A stretch of 64,000 nucleotides of DNA. Origin: Sphingobacterium kitahiroshimense (GTDB lineage Bacteria > Bacteroidota > Bacteroidia > Sphingobacteriales > Sphingobacteriaceae). A program made the position numbers and the translations under genes. Numbering within the stretch: position 1 is the stretch's first letter; the number at the start of each line of letters is the position of its first letter. Positions 44,488-53,227 of this stretch are shown here, one piece after another. The stretch spans positions 2,108,001 through 2,172,000 of the forward strand of contig NZ_JAOQNK010000001.1 in assembly GCF_025961315.1 (NCBI RefSeq), read 5' to 3'. The notes under the pieces are model-generated. The model was not told the origin of the DNA and searched no databases. It was given only the letters and a program-made list of their open reading frames with translations.

Positions 44488-47400
44488 CTACAATAAATTA
44501 TATGTAAAGCCTACCATGATTTCCGCACCGCGTTTATAACTACGGTTGATGTACTCGTTGCCGTACCATTTTCCTCCCGTTTGCGGATTAGCATACACCG
44601 TTTTAATCGCTGGATTCATGATATTTTTGGCAAAGCCCTTAAATTGAATTCTTTTATTGATCCGTTGACTAAATACAAAGTCCAGATAAGGCACTGGCTG
44701 TGTATATAGATCTGGCTCACCCGTTAGATTGATCTGGACCAAGCGTTCGCCGACCATATTAAAGGTCATCGTTAGATCTGTTCCTGATTGATCATTATCA
44801 TAATTTAACCAAGCGTTGATCGAATAGGGAGCTTGTTCAAACAGGGGGCTATTTTTTGGTGAATGTCGATCCAACGAGCGATTAGCTTCATAGCGCGCTG
44901 CTGATTTTTGGATCTCACTTTGAGCAAGCATGAGGTTGGAGCCTAAGAAGAAATTGCGTAAAGGATCGATCAACGTTCCCAAGTTTTTAACCACTTCAAA
45001 CTCGACACCCCATACTTTACCTACATTCACATCATTCTGGAATTGTATGGTCGGAAATTCTGGGTAAGTAGCTGCCAATCCCTGAGTTTCCAGATTAAAC
45101 ACCTTGACCAACTGGTTTTCGATACGCTTACCAAAAGCCGAAACGGCTATAACCTCGCCTTTTGCCGGAAACCATTCCCATCTAAAATCTGCATTTTGAG
45201 TATATTGATTTTTCAGATTTGGATTTCCAACGACCAATCCCATTTGAAAAGCATCAAATTCAAATACATTGGTTATTTCCCGAAGCTCCGGCCTTGCCAA
45301 GGTCGTATTGACAGCGCCCCTGAAATTCATATTATCGTTTAGGGTAAAGGTTGCATTCAAAGAGTAAAAAGGCTTATAACCAGTTTTATAAACCGAATTT
45401 GGATCAATCGGGTTAAGCGGTATTGGAGCTTCTCCATTAGCGCCTGTTGTCAATGAAGGATCCAAAAACACGCCAGCTGTATCGACTGTAGAGCCAATAT
45501 TGGTCATTTCAAATCGAACACCCCCTGCCATACGGAAACGATCGGTCAATTTTAGATCAAGCATACCGTATAGGGCATTGGTTTCAAAATAACCGGTATA
45601 ATTGTTCGGCGATTTCTGACTGTTATATAAAAATCCGCCGATAGGCATCATTCCTTCACCCTGACCAGCTGCTGGTATTTTCACTCCAATGATTTCATTA
45701 CTGACCAGACGATTCAGATTACCTTCAACGTCATAGAGCGGTAATGCTTTATTTCTGGTAAAATTCGATCCTGGTAAGAACAACTGGTTTTCTGTAAAAT
45801 CCCGATCCCGAAACAAATAGTTTACCCCTGTTTTGAACTCTTGCTTCTGACCTAATAAGCGGAAAGGAATGCTGATATCAGCTTTGTAATTGTAATTCTG
45901 TTCTGTCAGATTTCGCCATCTCCGGCCATTCGGCTCCGCCTGCATAATACCATAGGTGCCAAATCCATTGACATAACCTGAAGTCAAGGCATACAGATGT
46001 TGAGTATACACCTCTTCTGTTTCACCATTATTTGCGCCGACGACCGGTCTGCTATAATAGCCTCCTCCACGCGGGATATAGTCTGCTAAACTCGCGAAAC
46101 GAAAATCAGGATCATTCTGTTTGGATTTTGAACTGGCCACATTGTAACTTAGACGAGGAGAAAGATCACCTTTTAAAAATTTGTGTTCTCCTTGTAAATT
46201 GAAGGTATTCAAGTTTCTGAACGTCTGTTTAAGCGAATAGGTTGTACTTCTCACCTCTCCTGGCAAACCCGTGTATTCGTATCGACCATTTAGGTGAGTA
46301 GATTTTGTTTCACCGCCCCAGCTCCCGAGGTACTGCATACTGATTTCATGCTGTGGATTAAATCGGTAGGTCAGTCCCACCAGCGTTCCATAATTCAATG
46401 TTTCGGTTCCGGTATTTTCCTTATAAGTCTGATATTTGCCCATGTACAGACTATTAGGTGTAATATAATTTGGAATATTACGAACACTGTACACGTCCGG
46501 ATTACCGGTTACGACTCCTTGATAGATACTATATTGTGTCAAGTCACCGCCACTGATATCGGTTGTTCTTCTATAATAATTACCTCCTAAAATGACCCCT
46601 AGCTTATGTCTCTTATTAAACAGGTCATAACTGTTTCCAAAGGTGGCGGAATACAACTGGTTCAATGGCGCTTTTTTATAGGTACTGGTCATCACAGGAT
46701 CAAAGCCCTGCATAATGCCGTTAATCCGTCCGACCTCCTGATAAGCATCGTTGCTATAATTACTATTGGCAATCAAATTATGGATCGATGATAAACCTGC
46801 GGGATATTCTTTCGCTAGATGTAAGAAATCAGTCGACAGATTTTTATTATTGATTTTTGTGCCTAAAAAGCCCATCTCACTATTCCAGAAACTATTGTAC
46901 TTCCCTCCCATTCCAATATTTGAATTTAATCCGGTCTGTGCTATGACTTCGAAAGTCATCCGATCGGGGACAGACTTTGTTTTCAGTTCTACAATCCCCG
47001 AAGCCGCATCTGCCGGTTTATCAGGTGTCACCGTTTTATAAATGGTGATGTTATCCAATAAGGAAGCAGGTACCAAATCTAAAGGGATAGAACTACGGTC
47101 AGGATCCGATGATGCTAGACGTACTCCGTTTAGCTGTCCAATCACCGATCGGTCACCAAGACCGCGTACCGCAACATATTTATCGTCAGTAACGGTTACT
47201 CCGGTGACCCGTTGTAAAGCTTGAGTGGTTGTAATACTTCCCGTACGCTGTATCAATTCAGCTGAAATAGCATCCTGAACAATAGATGCTCGTTTACGCT
47301 CTTCCAAAACGGCAACTTCGGTATTTGCTTTACGTCGCGCCTGTACCCTCACTTCAACTTCATCTAATGCTGTTGAGGCAGAACGCAGTTGAATCAGGAT

Positions 47401-47967
47401 ATTACGTTCGGCGGCGTTAATCGATACTTCTCGGGATTGGTATCCCAATAAGGTGAATACAAACACCTGTGTGCTTTTGGGAACGATGATTGTAAAATTG
47501 CCCGAGGCATCGGTAGTCGCACCCAATGAAAGACCCTTGACCCGAATGGTGACCCCAGCAAGAGCCGCTTTATTATTCACATCTTGCACCCGTCCGGTCA
47601 TCGTAAATTGCTGTTGTTCGGGTTTGGATTTGCTTCCAGCATTTTCTGGAGCATCGGTCACCACTACTAATTTATTTTTAATCACATATCGAAAAGGTAG
47701 GTCGGAAAAACAAGCCATTAATGCCTGTTCAATGGAAGCATCCTTCAGGTTAATATGGATCGGTTTGGTATTTTTAAATAATTCAGTATCATAAAAAAAG
47801 TCGTACTGACTTTGTTTTCTGAATTCCTGTAATATGGATGGTATGTTGCTATTTTGCTTATTCAGTGTAATGCGTTGTCCAAAAGTAGACGCACTGACCT
47901 GAACCAACAAGCAAGTCATTAACATCATGGTGATTTTCATAACACGCATGCATTGATAAAAATTCAT
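44488..47967 (-). CDS. TonB-dependent receptor with STN sensor domain
   Basis: The 1159-residue precursor begins with a signal peptide (to about residue 30, STFGQ). The STN domain (about 50-105; LQEFRKQSQYDFFYDTELF, IEQALMACFSDLPFRYVIKNKLVVV) contacts FecR across the periplasm. A carboxypeptidase-like domain (about 122-205), plug (about 225-345; GDRSVIGQLNGVRLASSDPDRSSIPLDLVPASLLDNITIYKTVTPDKPADAASGIVEL) and long barrel follow. The STN domain with the FecI/FecR pair directly upstream predicts a regulatory relay: substrate binding signals to the anti-sigma factor, which frees the sigma factor to express this locus. Unlike SusC systems, no SusD follows. Confidence 0.94.
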   Translation of the reverse strand: MNFYQCMRVMKITMMLMTCLLVQVSASTFGQRITLNKQNSNIPSILQEFRKQSQYDFFYDTELFKNTKPIHINLKDASIEQALMACFSDLPFRYVIKNKLVVVTDAPENAGSKSKPEQQQFTMTGRVQDVNNKAALAGVTIRVKGLSLGATTDASGNFTIIVPKSTQVFVFTLLGYQSREVSINAAERNILIQLRSASTALDEVEVRVQARRKANTEVAVLEERKRASIVQDAISAELIQRTGSITTTQALQRVTGVTVTDDKYVAVRGLGDRSVIGQLNGVRLASSDPDRSSIPLDLVPASLLDNITIYKTVTPDKPADAASGIVELKTKSVPDRMTFEVIAQTGLNSNIGMGGKYNSFWNSEMGFLGTKINNKNLSTDFLHLAKEYPAGLSSIHNLIANSNYSNDAYQEVGRINGIMQGFDPVMTSTYKKAPLNQLYSATFGNSYDLFNKRHKLGVILGGNYYRRTTDISGGDLTQYSIYQGVVTGNPDVYSVRNIPNYITPNSLYMGKYQTYKENTGTETLNYGTLVGLTYRFNPQHEISMQYLGSWGGETKSTHLNGRYEYTGLPGEVRSTTYSLKQTFRNLNTFNLQGEHKFLKGDLSPRLSYNVASSKSKQNDPDFRFASLADYIPRGGGYYSRPVVGANNGETEEVYTQHLYALTSGYVNGFGTYGIMQAEPNGRRWRNLTEQNYNYKADISIPFRLLGQKQEFKTGVNYLFRDRDFTENQLFLPGSNFTRNKALPLYDVEGNLNRLVSNEIIGVKIPAAGQGEGMMPIGGFLYNSQKSPNNYTGYFETNALYGMLDLKLTDRFRMAGGVRFEMTNIGSTVDTAGVFLDPSLTTGANGEAPIPLNPIDPNSVYKTGYKPFYSLNATFTLNDNMNFRGAVNTTLARPELREITNVFEFDAFQMGLVVGNPNLKNQYTQNADFRWEWFPAKGEVIAVSAFGKRIENQLVKVFNLETQGLAATYPEFPTIQFQNDVNVGKVWGVEFEVVKNLGTLIDPLRNFFLGSNLMLAQSEIQKSAARYEANRSLDRHSPKNSPLFEQAPYSINAWLNYDNDQSGTDLTMTFNMVGERLVQINLTGEPDLYTQPVPYLDFVFSQRINKRIQFKGFAKNIMNPAIKTVYANPQTGGKWYGNEYINRSYKRGAEIMVGFTYNLL

Positions 47968-48017
47968 ATGTATTTATTGTCCTTTAACAAGACTATATAG
48001 CAGATTCATGACGGGTG

Positions 48018-48051
48018 TTTACCCAATGCAAATGAATATTTTATATATTTG
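48018..48051 (+). promoter_or_regulatory. Candidate promoter of the antisense small RNA
   Basis: TTTA (48018-48021) and TATATTTG (48044-48051; exact TAnnTTTG), spaced by about 22 bp, drive the plus strand where no plus-strand protein gene exists. Confidence 0.5.
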
Positions 48052-48057
48052 TTGTCG

Positions 48058-48147
48058 TTAATATTAATTGATGATTTTGTTCGCACAACGTTATCGATCA
48101 GCTTAACGCACTAGCCAGAGGTGTTACGAGCACCTTTGGCCTTTTTT
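48058..48147 (+). ncRNA. Candidate antisense small RNA between fecR and the STN-type receptor
   Basis: A plus-strand promoter core (48044-48051) and a plus-strand terminator (48114-48147) enclose about 90 nt with no ORF, opposite to both flanking genes. Bacteroides polysaccharide loci with ECF sigma/anti-sigma factors carry small repressing RNAs (DonS type) in just this place, antisense to the receptor leader. The role here is inference; the promoter and terminator are seen. Confidence 0.55.
48114..48147 (+). terminator. Terminator of the antisense small RNA
   Basis: GCCAGAGGTG/CACCTTTGGC (one G-T pair, 7-nt loop) followed by CTTTTTT on the plus strand. On the minus strand the hairpin has no T-run. 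Confidence 0.75.
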
Positions 48148-48174
48148 AAAAGCCGATCAGGTATTATAGAGGTA

Positions 48175-49371
48175 TTAATCGGTCACAATAATCCTCCTTT
48201 CTATCAATTTCAATTTTGCTTTTCCCGTTATTTCAACCATATCCATAATAGCAGTTAAGGGCTGAGAACGCGAAACGATGCCATCAAATTTGAGTTTTCC
48301 TAAATGTGGTGGACATACGATATCCACATCGTACCAGCGCGAAACTTTGCGCAGGATACTGGTTAATGGCTCACTTTTAAACACAAAATCTCCGGCAGTC
48401 CACGCTACCTGCTGCTCGACATCTGCCGTACTTACGACCAGCTGTTTATCTAAGAATGACTGCTGTCCGGGACGCAACAGAATCGATTCGCCGTTTAAAG
48501 AAGAAGTTACGCGCACACTTCCTTCCAGCAGTGTGGTAACTATTCCGGGTTCATCGGGATAGGAGTTCACATTAAAATGCGTACCTAATACTTGGATCTC
48601 CTGATGCGCTGTTTCCACATAAAAAGGGATACGCTCGACCCGACCATGCTGACGCTTTTCCATTTTGGCAATTTCAAAATATACCTCACCGGTCATTTTT
48701 ACCCGGCGCTCGTTATGCTCAAAATGTAGGGGATAGTGTAAGGTTGATGAAGCATTCAACCAAGCCTTAGAGCCATCAGGTAAGGTAAGTCGATACTGCC
48801 CTCCTTTAGGAGTAGTAATGGTATTGGAAGCATTCTTGTTATTGGATTCGGATTCGGAAACACTGTAAATAAGTTGACCACTTTTTGTTTTCTCTACACG
48901 GACTCCGCCTTCTAGGGCTAATGTTCCTACGGCAACTTCATCTAATGAAATCGTAGAACCATCTGCTAGAGTCAATAAAGCTTTATCTTCTCCCGGTATC
49001 ACTAAACTTTGCGTATTGTTATCAGGCTTAGACAGGAAAGATTGACGAAAAATCAAGTAAGAGATGGAACAGATGAGCAGTAGTGAAGCTGCGATCTTTA
49101 GCCATGAGGAAATTCGAAAACCCGGATCCAGTTTCTTATTTTTTTTAGCGATCCGCTTCTTAAGTCGAAGATAATTATCTTCAGCAGTCGTAACGGTAGC
49201 ATGATAAGCCAGCGCTTGTACGATACGCTTCTGTTCTTCAACTTCTTTACGATACTGCGGACGATCCTGAAGCCAATTCTCCCATTTGGCAACATCATGA
49301 GCAGGGTATCCTTTACAATAGTTAATGAAGCTCTCATCTGCTAATAATGCTTTCAGATTCAGTTCTTCCAT
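48175..49371 (-). CDS. FecR-family anti-sigma factor
   Basis: The 398-residue protein has a cytosolic N-terminal region (about 1-85), one membrane helix (about 88-112; WLKIAASLLLICSISYLIF) and a periplasmic FecR domain (about 170-310). The latter includes ITTPKGGQYRLTLPDGSKAWLNASSTLHYPLHF, GEVYFEIAK and VETAHQEIQVLGTHFNVNSYPDEPGIVTTLLEGSVRV. The DUF4974 C-terminal domain follows (VFKSEPLTSILRKVSRWYDVDIVCP). It holds the sigma factor inactive until the STN domain of the receptor signals substrate binding. It lies 50 bp after the sigma factor gene. The C-terminal domain itself resembles STN. Confidence 0.95.
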   Translation of the reverse strand: MEELNLKALLADESFINYCKGYPAHDVAKWENWLQDRPQYRKEVEEQKRIVQALAYHATVTTAEDNYLRLKKRIAKKNKKLDPGFRISSWLKIAASLLLICSISYLIFRQSFLSKPDNNTQSLVIPGEDKALLTLADGSTISLDEVAVGTLALEGGVRVEKTKSGQLIYSVSESESNNKNASNTITTPKGGQYRLTLPDGSKAWLNASSTLHYPLHFEHNERRVKMTGEVYFEIAKMEKRQHGRVERIPFYVETAHQEIQVLGTHFNVNSYPDEPGIVTTLLEGSVRVTSSLNGESILLRPGQQSFLDKQLVVSTADVEQQVAWTAGDFVFKSEPLTSILRKVSRWYDVDIVCPPHLGKLKFDGIVSRSQPLTAIMDMVEITGKAKLKLIERRIIVTD

Positions 49372-49421
49372 GTTTTATTTTTCTTCATTTGATCAATAGA
49401 GCATGGAGTAAGCTTTTTTCA

Positions 49422-50051
49422 CTACTGATTTTCTAAAAAAAATAAAAAAAATGTTGAAAGGGCGCCAATGGCTATTTTAAGGAAAGTTTCTTGTTCTTCA
49501 GTCAACAGATTTCGTAATTTATCAACAGACTTATAGATGGTGTTGTAGACCGTATTGATCGAAATACCATTTGCAACAGCGATCTCATGATAGGATAATC
49601 CAAGGTAAAATTTCTGATAAATCAACAAGCGTTGCTTCTCGCCAAGCTCATCTACTTTTTCTTTTACAAAGCGACCGACCTCATCTTCCGTATAACGCTG
49701 TATAAATCCATCTTCAACAGAAGGTACCTCACAGTTTTCTAATAAAGTAGCCATGGTAGGTATCATTTCGTATTTTTTTGCGTCGCCACGGAATAGCTGG
49801 CGCAAAAATATGGTAATAATGTAATTATGCTGATTCTGTATCGCACTGCTTTTTATCCTATTTTCCCATAAATAAAGAAAGACATCGTTAATGGCATCTT
49901 GAATAATATCAATAGCAAAACCACGTTTGGTGCCGACATAGCTTAGGTAATGGTGATAGTATTCGTAAATCTGATAAAACGCTTCTTCACATTCTTCGAT
50001 AACAAATTTATTCCAGTGTTCTTTCAGGTCGTGGCGTTTTATAAGAGGCAT
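49422..50051 (-). CDS. ECF RNA polymerase sigma factor (FecI-like)
   Basis: The 209-residue protein has sigma region 2 (about 20-95; EEAFYQIYEYYHHYLSYVGTKRG, DIIQDAINDVFLYLWENR) and region 4 (about 135-190; LGEKQRLLIYQKFYLGLSYHEIAVANGISINTVYNTIYKSVDKLRNLL, a helix-turn-helix). The hydrophobic C-terminal tail FLKIAIGALSTFFLFFLENQ may bind the membrane, as in other Bacteroidota ECF factors. Partner of the downstream FecR protein. A weak one-mismatch promoter core (TTTCTTTG) lies near 50083-50090. The 344-bp gap to the next gene is described separately. Confidence 0.94.
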   Translation of the reverse strand: MPLIKRHDLKEHWNKFVIEECEEAFYQIYEYYHHYLSYVGTKRGFAIDIIQDAINDVFLYLWENRIKSSAIQNQHNYIITIFLRQLFRGDAKKYEMIPTMATLLENCEVPSVEDGFIQRYTEDEVGRFVKEKVDELGEKQRLLIYQKFYLGLSYHEIAVANGISINTVYNTIYKSVDKLRNLLTEEQETFLKIAIGALSTFFLFFLENQ

Positions 50052-50307
50052 AAATTCAAAATAATACGGTTAACTATTCCTTACAAAGAAATAGAACGCA
50101 TATTAACAGAGCATTAATTATAAATAACCAAATCATGTCATCTCTAAGAGCAGCATAAAAACAAGCTAGCAACAAACATCACATACCTTGCCTGTATTGC
50201 CCCATCGACAATATTTGCCCCCCTTACTTAAAACAATAGATCATTTGAATCAACATGCATTTTTTTAATAATATTGGGTTTGTACCAGATTTATTTCTTC
50301 ACTTTTT

Positions 50308-50350
50308 ATAATTACACTAAATGCAACTTAATTGCATTTAGTGTAATTAT
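50308..50350 (+). promoter_or_regulatory. 43-bp palindromic operator before the COG0523 operon
   Basis: ATAATTACACTAAATGCAA (50308-50326) is repeated exactly in reverse complement at 50332-50350 with a 5-bp spacer. It covers the -33 region of the promoter core TATATTTG at 50355-50362. A Fur/Zur-like inner core (TGCAA...TTGCA) is visible. Repression by a metal-responsive dimer is plausible, because COG0523 genes are often Zur targets. The regulator identity is inference. Confidence 0.65.
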
Positions 50351-50354
50351 TTCC

Positions 50355-50362
50355 TATATTTG
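50355..50362 (+). promoter_or_regulatory. Promoter core (TATATTTG) of the COG0523 operon
   Basis: Exact TAnnTTTG match, 5 bp after the palindrome; a TTGC inside the palindrome (50332-50335), 19 bp away, is the likely -33 element. Confidence 0.6.
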
Positions 50363-50395
50363 CTTTTGTATAACAATTCAGAAAACAGATTATAT

Positions 50396-50602
50396 ATGAT
50401 ACCTCAAACATTTGAACAATGGAAAACCTGTTTGGTAAATGATTGCAAGATCAGTCTTACGAAAGAATTTGCAACTAGGAGGCTTGCTGTTTACCATGAT
50501 TTGGATAAGCCCGAAACGAAAAAATTCATCCGCTTATATGGTTTTCAACATTATCAAAATATCATTGGCTGGTTTACAAAAATAGTTGAAGGCTCGATTT
50601 AG
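50396..50602 (+). CDS. Small hypothetical protein upstream of the COG0523 GTPase
   Basis: From ATG at 50396 the protein has 68 residues (starting MIPQTFEQWKTCLVNDCKIS) and no signal or membrane segment. An upstream in-frame start at 50360 lies inside the promoter core and is rejected. It is followed 82 bp later by the COG0523 GTPase, and both sit behind the same palindromic operator, so the two are likely co-regulated. I do not recognise the family. Two Cys lie nine and sixteen residues from the start, but no clear metal-binding motif is evident. Confidence 0.7.
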   Translation: MIPQTFEQWKTCLVNDCKISLTKEFATRRLAVYHDLDKPETKKFIRLYGFQHYQNIIGWFTKIVEGSI

Positions 50603-50684
50603 GCTAAAATTAACAAGGCAATACAACTGAATACTTCTACTCATATTGATAGTGCTTAATATAAAACTCTAAAGAATTAACTAC

Positions 50685-51926
50685 ATGCAGACAGAAACAT
50701 CTTTATCAAATCCTGCTTTGAGCATCGGCAAGAAACTTCCGGTCACCGTATTAAGCGGTTTCCTTGGTGCTGGAAAAACAACCTTACTTAACCATATTTT
50801 GCAGAACAAAGAGGGCTTAAAAGTTGCAGTAATTGTCAACGATATGAGCGAAGTGAATGTCGATGCACGATTGGTTGAAAATCAAAATACACTATCACGT
50901 ACGGAAGAAAAATTAGTAGAAATGAGCAACGGTTGCATTTGCTGTACACTCCGTGAAGATCTCATGGTTGAAGTTGAAAAACTTGCGAATGAAGGACGAT
51001 TTGATTATTTATTGATTGAAAGTACGGGTATCAGTGAACCTATTCCGGTAGCGCAAACTTTTTCCTATGTTGACGAAGAACATGGGATAGACTTGTCTCG
51101 CTTCAGTTACATTGATACCATGGTTACGGTAGTGGACTGCTTTAATTTTTTCAAGGACTTTGGAACAAATGAACTGCTACAGGATCGCAATCTAACGGAT
51201 ATGGAGGGGGACGACCGAACCATTGTCAACCTGCTTACCGATCAGATCGAATTTGCCAATGTCATCATCCTGAATAAAACAGATTTGGTGGATGCTGGAA
51301 CAGTTGGTATTTTAAAGGCTGCGATACACAAATTAAATCCAGAAGCAAATATTATCAGTTCTGTTTTTGGAAAGGTAAGTCCAAAAGCAATATTAAACAC
51401 CAACCTGTTTGATTTTGATGAAGCCCAGACTTCGGCGGGATGGCAAAAGGAGTTGGAGTCGGAGCATCATGTTCCTGAAACTGAAGAATACGGGATTAGT
51501 TCGTTCGTATTCAGAAATCAAAGACCTTTTCATCCTGAACGGTTTTGGCATTACTTAAACCATAACTATCCCGCAGGTATTATACGTGCCAAAGGTCTTT
51601 TTTGGCTAGCTTCTCGTCGGGATGAAGCTTTAAATTTTTCTCAGGCAGGCGGATCTTCACGCCTAGAAACAGCTGGCGTGTGGTGGAGCAGCATGTCTTA
51701 CTTTGAACGCATACAGTTTGAAAGTTATGTAGCCAACAAAGACTATATTGAAAGTCGCTGGAGTAAACAATGGGGCGACAGGATAAATGAACTTGTCTTT
51801 ATCGGACAAGACATAAACGAAAAAAAAGTAATGCTGGATCTGGAAAAATGCTTACTCCAAGAAGATGAGTTTTATCTGTTTGATAAAAACATCCTATTCG
51901 AAGATCCTTTTCCAACAAATATATAA
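50685..51926 (+). CDS. COG0523 (CobW-type) GTP-binding metallochaperone
   Basis: The 413-residue protein has a Walker [12 protein letters not shown] (about 25-35), the family's metal-binding [11 protein letters not shown] (C84, C86, C87), Walker B/switch [13 protein letters not shown] for guanine binding and a C-terminal CobW_C domain (about 275-385; [27 protein letters not shown]). This family uses GTP hydrolysis to deliver metal ions, in many bacteria zinc under starvation. A 43-bp palindrome at its operon promoter fits repression by a metal regulator. The length and C-terminus resemble ZigA/YciC-type proteins rather than CobW proper. A hairpin follows at 51948. Confidence 0.92.
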   Translation: MQTETSLSNPALSIGKKLPVTVLSGFLGAGKTTLLNHILQNKEGLKVAVIVNDMSEVNVDARLVENQNTLSRTEEKLVEMSNGCICCTLREDLMVEVEKLANEGRFDYLLIESTGISEPIPVAQTFSYVDEEHGIDLSRFSYIDTMVTVVDCFNFFKDFGTNELLQDRNLTDMEGDDRTIVNLLTDQIEFANVIILNKTDLVDAGTVGILKAAIHKLNPEANIISSVFGKVSPKAILNTNLFDFDEAQTSAGWQKELESEHHVPETEEYGISSFVFRNQRPFHPERFWHYLNHNYPAGIIRAKGLFWLASRRDEALNFSQAGGSSRLETAGVWWSSMSYFERIQFESYVANKDYIESRWSKQWGDRINELVFIGQDINEKKVMLDLEKCLLQEDEFYLFDKNILFEDPFPTNI

Positions 51927-51947
51927 AGTGGAGAAGATCAGTGAAAA

Positions 51948-51992
51948 AATAAAATAGCATGGTAGCATAAGTATGCTCCATGCAATTTTATT
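51948..51992 (+). terminator. Terminator of the COG0523 operon
   Basis: A long imperfect hairpin (arms AATAAAAT-GCATGG-AGCATA and TATGCT-CCATGC-ATTTTATT, one unpaired base) begins 21 bp after the stop. The remaining 240 bp to the next gene contain a short GACCTG/CAGGT stem with a T-rich tail and otherwise nothing I can name. Confidence 0.6.
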
Positions 51993-52170
51993 ATCATCGG
52001 ACTTCAACATGCAGATACCCCCTTCATCATAAAATTGACCTGATAGCAGGTTTTATTTTAAAAAGCTCACATCCTGAACGGATCAAAATAATGAAATAAC
52101 CATTCAAGTATATCCATAAGCTTTAAATAAATTATCAAAAAAAATGGCACGATAACACAGCATATTGTCA

Positions 52171-52201
52171 TTGATGATCCTGTTACGATCGAGTACCTTT
52201 G
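52171..52201 (+). promoter_or_regulatory. Candidate promoter of the GlxA-type regulator operon
   Basis: TTGA at 52171-52174 and TACCTTTG at 52194-52201, spaced by 19 bp, about 30 bp before the ATG. Confidence 0.6.
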
Positions 52202-52231
52202 TCCTAATCAATATGCAAATTACGTTGAGAC

Positions 52232-53206
52232 ATGGATAAGAAAAATATTGCCATTTTGATATTACCAGATGTACAATTATTGGATGTAGCAGGACCTACT
52301 GATGTCTTTCATACGGCCAATGAGATTTTAAAAAAAGTAGGTTATGGCGCACCCTATCAGCTTCATTACCTGTCGGCATTAAAATCTGAAACTGTCACAT
52401 CAAATTCAGGTATCAAGCTCCAATGCGACGCAAGTATTTTCAATATAACAACACCTATAGATACCTTGATCATTGCGGGCACGCACCCAAATTTATTTGA
52501 AAATCTTGATGAAACGGCCTATACATGGCTCAAGCAAATATACCCGCAGGTAAATCGCCTAGCTTCGATCTGCGTCGGCACATTTCTAATGGCCAAAAGC
52601 GGCCTGCTGAAAAATAAAACAGTGACCACACACTGGAAATATGCAGGTCTGCTTAAAAGTATGTATCCTGAAATTCATGTTGACGCCCGATCTATTTTTT
52701 TAAAGGATGGCAATATCTATAGCTCTGGCGGGATCACTTCTGGAATCAACTTGGCATTACATTTAGTTGAAGAAGATGTGGGGCGGGACATAACCATACA
52801 GGTGGCCAAACATCTGGTATTTGGAGTACATAGACTCTCGGATCAATCACTTTTTTCTGAAGAATTACCTGCTGTTGAAAATATGAGTGAACTTGTTCAA
52901 AAAGTTTATCACTATGCTAATGCACGTATTGAAGAAACATTAAATCTTGAACAACTAGCATCCGCAGTAAACATGAGTCCCCGTAATTTTTCACGGGTCT
53001 TTAAAAAAGAAACTTGTTTTCCGCCTGGACAATTTATCGAAAAAATACGTTTAGAAAAAGCAAAACAACTACTTGCTTACACTGCTGACACCTTAACGAT
53101 TATCAGTGTTCAATGCGGCTATGATCAGGTCAGCTCCTTAAACAAGCTGTTTTATAAATACTATAAAATTAGTGCAATACAGTATCGAAAAACATTTCAA
53201 CATTAA
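52232..53206 (+). CDS. GlxA-type transcriptional regulator (DJ-1/PfpI plus AraC)
   Basis: The 324-residue protein joins an N-terminal DJ-1/PfpI amidase-like domain (about 5-190) to a C-terminal AraC-type double helix-turn-helix (about 220-322). The first has AILILPDVQLLDVAGPTDVFHTA and SICVGTFLMAKSGLL with its Cys. The second has LEQLASAVNMSPRNFSRVFKKETCFPPGQFIEKIRLEKAKQLLAY. The DJ-1 domain usually serves as ligand sensor in these regulators. It is followed 21 bp later by a stand-alone DJ-1/PfpI protein, and both are likely one operon, perhaps self-regulated. The effector and targets are unknown. Confidence 0.93.
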   Translation: MDKKNIAILILPDVQLLDVAGPTDVFHTANEILKKVGYGAPYQLHYLSALKSETVTSNSGIKLQCDASIFNITTPIDTLIIAGTHPNLFENLDETAYTWLKQIYPQVNRLASICVGTFLMAKSGLLKNKTVTTHWKYAGLLKSMYPEIHVDARSIFLKDGNIYSSGGITSGINLALHLVEEDVGRDITIQVAKHLVFGVHRLSDQSLFSEELPAVENMSELVQKVYHYANARIEETLNLEQLASAVNMSPRNFSRVFKKETCFPPGQFIEKIRLEKAKQLLAYTADTLTIISVQCGYDQVSSLNKLFYKYYKISAIQYRKTFQH

Positions 53207-53227
53207 TTCATAAATACCTTTTCAAAA

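Noticed and set aside
47453..47794. 113-codon plus-strand frame opposite the STN and carboxypeptidase-like domains
   Set aside because: It is antisense to conserved domains and has no family resemblance.
32211..50051. Idea that the surface locus is a polysaccharide-utilisation locus
   Set aside because: Sigma, anti-sigma and STN receptor fit, but SusD, glycoside hydrolases, lyases and sulfatases are all absent.
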